The notes under the pieces: generated by a model | The model's database searches: none | Seen by the model: the letters and a program-made list of their open reading frames with translations, nothing else | What the model was told of the DNA's origin: nothing | Program-made: the position numbers and the translations under genes | Shown here: positions 60,062 to 64,000 of the stretch, in pieces | Layout of the letters: each line of letters opens with the position of its first letter | How positions within the stretch are numbered: position 1 is the first letter of the stretch | From: an uncultured Lachnospiraceae bacterium | Lineage (GTDB): Bacteria; Bacillota; Clostridia; Lachnospirales; Lachnospiraceae | DNA length: 64,000 bases | Assembly (NCBI GenBank): GCA_910578645.1 | Contig: CAJTQI010000001.1 | Span: 186,001-250,000, forward strand | Direction: 5' to 3'

Positions 60062-60136
60062 AATCCTATGGTACCCTCAGTGAACAAAGGGACATATGCT
60101 CTGTGTCCCTTTGTTCACTGAGGGTACCATAGGATT
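60062..60136. repeat. Perfect 33-bp inverted repeat with 9-base loop
   Basis: Left arm 60062-60094 and right arm 60104-60136 are exact inverses, including GGTACCCTCAGTGAACAAAG near the middle. It lies between the convergent yaaL and fliS genes and could end both transcripts, although no T-tract follows. It shares its core with partial copies at 3230-3275 and 39624-39641. Confidence 0.85.
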
Positions 60137-60160
60137 GTTATACTCCGTAGGAATCCTGTA

Positions 60161-60637
60161 TTACACGCAAAAACCTCTGTTTGTAGAAGGGTCTGCAATA
60201 TTCTCCATCAAAGTATTCCTTCCGTAGGTAAGTCCTGCGTAAACCGACTGGGTATTCCCCATGACAGGGCCTGACGTGTCCTGTCCTTCAATCTTTGCAT
60301 ATGCATCCTTAAGCTGTCCTATGACCAGACGCACATGCTCCAGATTTTCTTTGCCATCATGGGAAGAAGCTTTGACAAGCTCGCTGTTTACATAGAGATA
60401 AAGTTGTAAAAGATTTTGTGCAAGCTCATACTCCAAGTGTAAAGACACCGTCAATTCATCCATGCATCCGCGGATTTTACGGATTGCACTTTTATACTCC
60501 ACTTTATCGCCGGCTGCCAGCGCATCTTCCGCTTCGTCTACATAAAGCAATACCATTTCATATAGAATCGTAATCAGTTGCGTCTTGTTAGCCTGTGTAA
60601 TCCGCAACGTATACTCGCGTTTTAATTCCGTTGTCAT
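60161..60637 (-). CDS. fliS: Flagellar export chaperone FliS family
   Basis: A 158-residue helical protein. FliS-like pattern: LRITQANKTQLITILYEMVL, then LLYVDEAEDALAAGDKVEYK, AIRKIRGCMDELTVSLHLEY and LAQNLLQLYLYVNSELVKAS. FliS binds the flagellin C-terminus and prevents early polymerisation. The extra 30-residue C-terminal tail (SVYAGLTYGRNTLMENIADP) is not part of the core bundle. It lies 56 bases after the flagellin gene and ends near the strong inverted repeat. Confidence 0.88.
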   Translation of the reverse strand: MTTELKREYTLRITQANKTQLITILYEMVLLYVDEAEDALAAGDKVEYKSAIRKIRGCMDELTVSLHLEYELAQNLLQLYLYVNSELVKASSHDGKENLEHVRLVIGQLKDAYAKIEGQDTSGPVMGNTQSVYAGLTYGRNTLMENIADPSTNRGFCV

Positions 60638-60692
60638 ACTCTCACCAAATCCTTCCGGGCGAAGCCTAAATTATCCAAAGTTACTGACTTTA

Positions 60693-61871
60693 CTACTGTA
60701 AAAGCTGTAACACCTGGGAAGGTCTCTCATTAGCCTGCGCCAACATAGAAGTCGCTGCCTGGGATATTACCTGCTCTGTTGTGTAGTTTGTCATTTCTTC
60801 CGCCACATCCACATCCATGATACGGGAGTAGGAAGATGTCATATTTTCCTTTGTGATATCCAGATTACTAACGGTATGCTCCAAACGGTTCTGGTATGCT
60901 CCAAGCCTGCTGCGAGCATCCGATACATACATGATGGCGCCTTTAATCTCTGTAATCGCTTTGTCGCAGTGTTCATCCGTGTCCACCTCGGTCTGTTCAA
61001 TGCCAAGACGGTCGAGGGAAATAGTAGGAATACGGATTGCAAGCTGCTGCCCTTCGTTGGCGCCTGTCTGCATATCCATAGAGCCAATACCAGTGACATC
61101 AATCGTCAATGGCTTAGCAGCCGTCGCACATTCTACTGACGGGTATCCTGTGATATTGCCATCGGCATCTTTTATCGGTTCCGGTTTCTTAACAGCAAGC
61201 GTCATCTTAAAATCCGGGTTTCCGGTAATCGTCACTTTATCCTGGCCAACAGAGGTAATTTTCACGCCTTCCGGAAAATCATACGGCGGAGTCGCACTTG
61301 CCTGGAAACTGGCCTGTGTCTGCTCTAAATCAATGTTGCCTTCCGCGTCATAGAACACCTCCAGAGCGTCAATCTGATACTCCTTCGCCAACACTTCATC
61401 ACTATAATTATCTACCTGTACCGTCTGGCTGTCTGTATAGCCTCTTAAATCAAAACTTCCGTTCAAAAGCGGCTGCCCGTTAAATTCCGTATCATTGGCA
61501 ATCCTTGTCACCTCTGCCTTTAACTGTTTCAGCTCCTGGTTCAAAGTTTCCCTGTCTGTCGAAGTGAGCGTACCTGTGGCTCCCTTTACTGCCAACTCAT
61601 TCATTCTCTGCAGCATTTCGTGCACTTCCGTAAGCGCACCGTCCGCTGTCTCTATAATAGAAATACCCCTGTTTGAGTTTTGTGTGGCCACAGATATACC
61701 TGAAATCTGTGCAGTCATCCTACGCCCAATAGCGTATCCTGACGGATTATCTTTTGCCGCCGTAACCTTTAATCCCGAAGATAATTTCCTAAGAGAATGT
61801 GACAGTCTCTGGTCAGACATATTCAATGCATTATTGGCGCGCATTGCCGCCGAATTATAACTGATTTTCAT
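60693..61871 (-). CDS. fliC: Flagellin
   Basis: A 392-residue filament protein. The conserved N-terminal D0/D1 region (SAAMRANNALNMSDQRLSHS, LRKLSSGLKVTAAKDNPSGY) and C-terminal D1/D0 region (SRLGAYQNRLEHTVSNLDIT, AEEMTNYTTEQVISQAATSM, ending ANERPSQVLQLLQ) are clear. A roughly 130-residue central domain (about 160-290) is variable and should form the outer surface. No signal peptide, since it leaves by the flagellar type III system. SD AAAAAGGAGGAAATGCG. No sigma-28 promoter was recognised in the short upstream gap. Confidence 0.97.
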   Translation of the reverse strand: MKISYNSAAMRANNALNMSDQRLSHSLRKLSSGLKVTAAKDNPSGYAIGRRMTAQISGISVATQNSNRGISIIETADGALTEVHEMLQRMNELAVKGATGTLTSTDRETLNQELKQLKAEVTRIANDTEFNGQPLLNGSFDLRGYTDSQTVQVDNYSDEVLAKEYQIDALEVFYDAEGNIDLEQTQASFQASATPPYDFPEGVKITSVGQDKVTITGNPDFKMTLAVKKPEPIKDADGNITGYPSVECATAAKPLTIDVTGIGSMDMQTGANEGQQLAIRIPTISLDRLGIEQTEVDTDEHCDKAITEIKGAIMYVSDARSRLGAYQNRLEHTVSNLDITKENMTSSYSRIMDVDVAEEMTNYTTEQVISQAATSMLAQANERPSQVLQLLQ

Positions 61872-61925
61872 CGCATTTCCTCCTTTTTAACCCGTTGTTA
61901 TATACATATGTCCACAAACAAATGA

Positions 61926-64000
61926 TTACGCTGTAACCGTCGCGATAAACGCTTTTGCAATCTGGTACAAATCAGCGGTCTGTGCCGGCGACGTTTCTTT
62001 CGTCTCTCCCGCCATAAAACCGTCTAAATCTAACTCACCGCTCTTTACAATTCCGATTTCTCCAAGCTCCAGCTCATCCCTCACCAAGGAATCAACCATA
62101 TTCTGAAGATTCTCAACAAGCTGTCCGCTGCGGTTCTTTAACATCTCAGTGCCTTCTGCCGTAGAGCAGGCAATATAACCTGATACCCTCTCATTCCTGA
62201 CACTAAATTCTGCGGCCACTTCACCATAGCTTTCTGTCTCAAGGGTGGCCTTCACCTTCCCGGCCTCTTCTTTATCATGCAACACTCTTAAATGGATTGC
62301 CGTAGTCTCCCCGTTAATCTCAACAGGTATCCGGTAATTCTCCTCTTTCGCAAGGTTCCCTGCCAAGGTAAGCTGTTTGTGACAGCTCTGGATTGCTTTC
62401 AGGTCAACATAGGTTATACCCGGGCTATATCTTGCCTCTTCCAATATCTCTTCATAGACTTGCTGCATCTGCCCATATGCTTCCTGTGTGCTGTCTTTAT
62501 CCGTCAACGCTTCCTGCAGATGAGATGCGGCATCTTTTACTTTCTCTTTACCGCCAGGTGCAGTATACTCATTCAGCTTCCTGTAAAGCAGGCCCTTACT
62601 GTGCATCAGCATATCCGCCGCCGCCAGATTGTTGAGCGTTACGGGCTGTTTGTTTTGCAAAAGTCCTTCGATAACAGAATCCTCCACCTCACAAGTCTGC
62701 CGGCACTCCTGTAGCTGTTCCTCCTGGTATTCTTTTTGTGTCGCGGCATCCTGCTTTGCCATACGGTCCGCAATATCCCTGGCAATGTCACGGTAGTATT
62801 TATGGAAGCCGCTCTCAATCTGGCGGGTAATCGACATACTCTCTTCTATCGCCTCCACACCGGCAAAAGCATCATCCACCATAAAGTCCATGCCCGCTCT
62901 TTTTTGGCTGCGCACCGCGCTAAGCAAATTCTTAAAAGAAAACTCCGCGCCCATATTTAAAAGTGCGCCCACCGCGGCGTCGTCTGTCTTCTCAAACTGT
63001 CTGAGCATCCGGTATATACCGATATACGCGGTTCGTTCGTCCTCCCCGATAGCCTTATTTTTGTCAAGCTTATATAAAAATTTGCTGTATTTCTCGTTAT
63101 CCTGCTCTTTACCATACTGTATGGAGTCCAGATATTCATTCAATTCCGGTACCGTCATTTCCAAAGGATTCTTTCCGTCACGAATCGTCTGCAAGACAGC
63201 CGCCGGCGTCATTTTCTCAATAACACTGTGAAGCTCCATGTCACAAGCCCGCACTGCCTCCACATTCTCCCGGGACAATTCCATCCGGTTATAACCCAGG
63301 ATACGCACCGCCCGACGGTTCTCCTCACTGGTCTCCATCCCCATCTTCTCCAGAATACTGTCCACATTCCGAAATGCTTTCTGGATGGAATCACCCAAGT
63401 CACTCCTGGTGGACGACATCCATGTTTCATATCTTTCCCGCGCCTCGTCATATTGGTTTCTTAAGGCGCTTCCTTCCACATGTACCTTGTTTAAAGTGAA
63501 GTCTTCGTCCGTCACCTTAAACCTGCCTGCAATATCTATAGGCAGATACGGAATTTCCGCTATTTTGTCACGGGTCTGGGCATAAATAGCCGCTTTCTCC
63601 GATGCTCTGTCGACATCCGTCTCCCCAAACAAAAGCTGCCGCTGCTGTGTCTCCATCTGCTTTAAAGTTTCCACAAGCTTTTCTAATTCCGTCGTATCTA
63701 TCGAATAACCGCTCTCCAATAACTTACGGTTTACTTCCATTGTCATCATCAGACGGATTTCCTCTAACTGTCGTCTGGCCGTTATATTTTCAGGAACCTC
63801 TGTCAGCCCAGGATTCTCCGCGACCTCTCCTGTCTGGTTTGCAGCGCCTTCAGCAGCCACAGACTGCACATCCGCCATCTGGTGCATATTCCCGCTCTCA
63901 TTGTCTGCGGTTCTTTCATACGCAGCCCCGGCTTCCTGGCTCTGGACTTCCTCCAGACTGGCAAGAGTCAACTCTTTGCCTTCTGCCACTGCCTGGTCAA
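61926..64000 (-). CDS. DUF6240 protein beside flagellin, N-terminus beyond the window
   Basis: At least 691 residues; the frame is open to the window edge with no clear start (a GTG at 63989 has no evident SD), so the 5' end is probably missing. Largely helical and polar: RRQLEEIRLMMTMEVNRKLL, then ELEKLVETLKQMETQQRQLL, AVRILGYNRMELSRENVEAV and DNEKYSKFLYKLDKNKAIGE. The C-terminal 150 residues look beta-containing (EINGETTAIHLRVLHDKEEA), similar in outline to FliK-type hook-length proteins. DUF6240 proteins occur beside flagellar genes of Lachnospiraceae; no biochemical role is known to me. It is 54 bases from flagellin, so is probably co-transcribed. Confidence 0.8.
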   Translation of the reverse strand, partial: DQAVAEGKELTLASLEEVQSQEAGAAYERTADNESGNMHQMADVQSVAAEGAANQTGEVAENPGLTEVPENITARRQLEEIRLMMTMEVNRKLLESGYSIDTTELEKLVETLKQMETQQRQLLFGETDVDRASEKAAIYAQTRDKIAEIPYLPIDIAGRFKVTDEDFTLNKVHVEGSALRNQYDEARERYETWMSSTRSDLGDSIQKAFRNVDSILEKMGMETSEENRRAVRILGYNRMELSRENVEAVRACDMELHSVIEKMTPAAVLQTIRDGKNPLEMTVPELNEYLDSIQYGKEQDNEKYSKFLYKLDKNKAIGEDERTAYIGIYRMLRQFEKTDDAAVGALLNMGAEFSFKNLLSAVRSQKRAGMDFMVDDAFAGVEAIEESMSITRQIESGFHKYYRDIARDIADRMAKQDAATQKEYQEEQLQECRQTCEVEDSVIEGLLQNKQPVTLNNLAAADMLMHSKGLLYRKLNEYTAPGGKEKVKDAASHLQEALTDKDSTQEAYGQMQQVYEEILEEARYSPGITYVDLKAIQSCHKQLTLAGNLAKEENYRIPVEINGETTAIHLRVLHDKEEAGKVKATLETESYGEVAAEFSVRNERVSGYIACSTAEGTEMLKNRSGQLVENLQNMVDSLVRDELELGEIGIVKSGELDLDGFMAGETKETSPAQTADLYQIAKAFIATVTA

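Noticed and set aside
60161..63989. Sigma-28 promoter for flagellin
   Set aside because: I looked for TAAA-N15-GCCGATAA-like boxes in the 54-base gap before flagellin and found none; it may lie further upstream.

Overview
The window looks like a chromosome segment of an anaerobic gut-type Clostridia, most likely Lachnospiraceae. The reasons are gene content rather than any marker gene: a Tad pilus locus with FHA and DUF5702 partners, a BofA/YaaL pair, a DUF6240 protein beside flagellin, a two-subunit fumarase, a BY-kinase/PHP-phosphatase exopolysaccharide (EPS) operon, purine-rich Shine-Dalgarno (SD) sites and many small intergenic hairpin repeats. Nearly all genes lie on the minus strand.

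Layout. 1-3833: carbohydrate and small-molecule enzymes (GH3 glycosidase cut by the window edge, type-B carboxylesterase, zinc alcohol dehydrogenase, GNAT). 4005-6531: a three-gene ABC-2 exporter with its own promoter and structured leader. 6935-8125: F420-0:glutamate-ligase family protein. 8328-10467: an ABC-F antibiotic-resistance-type ATPase with a long leader carrying a three-codon upstream ORF. 10580-12158: a small decayed accessory patch (frameshifted DUF4176, 45-aa ORF, Rpn/PD-(D/E)XK protein with a VT-repeat tail).

12735-28794 is one long EPS operon, transcribed right to left: PHP tyrosine phosphatase, Wzz-like modulator, BY-kinase, LCP ligase, a sortase-B-like lipoprotein lacking its catalytic residues, a secreted protein, priming sugar transferase, GalE, GT2, a B12-binding-type radical SAM protein, GT4, EpsG/Wzy, GT8-like, a phosphoribosyltransferase-HAD fusion, Wzx and UDP-glucuronate decarboxylase. 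The LCP gene has no canonical start ahead of its membrane anchor, and its frame is joined to the kinase frame by a run of nine A.

29210-43898: beta-mannosidase (plus strand), two AraC regulators, a VTC/DUF4956/CotH operon (plus strand), YitT, a DHH phosphoesterase, an MFS transporter, and a two-gene unit coupling a tandem PII-like protein to a duplicated DUF1538 membrane protein, preceded by a 38-aa membrane microprotein. 44211-48554: tRNA-Ser(GCU), fumarase, HIT, a flavodoxin-SCP2 fusion and a rhomboid protease. 48769-58962: a complete Tad/Flp pilus locus. 59229-64000: bofA, yaaL, fliS, flagellin and a DUF6240 protein running off the end.

Two large palindromic MITE-like elements (40885-41161, 43936-44100), a perfect 33-bp inverted repeat (60062-60136) and a dispersed half-site family recur between genes. 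No prophage, CRISPR array or complete insertion sequence was seen.
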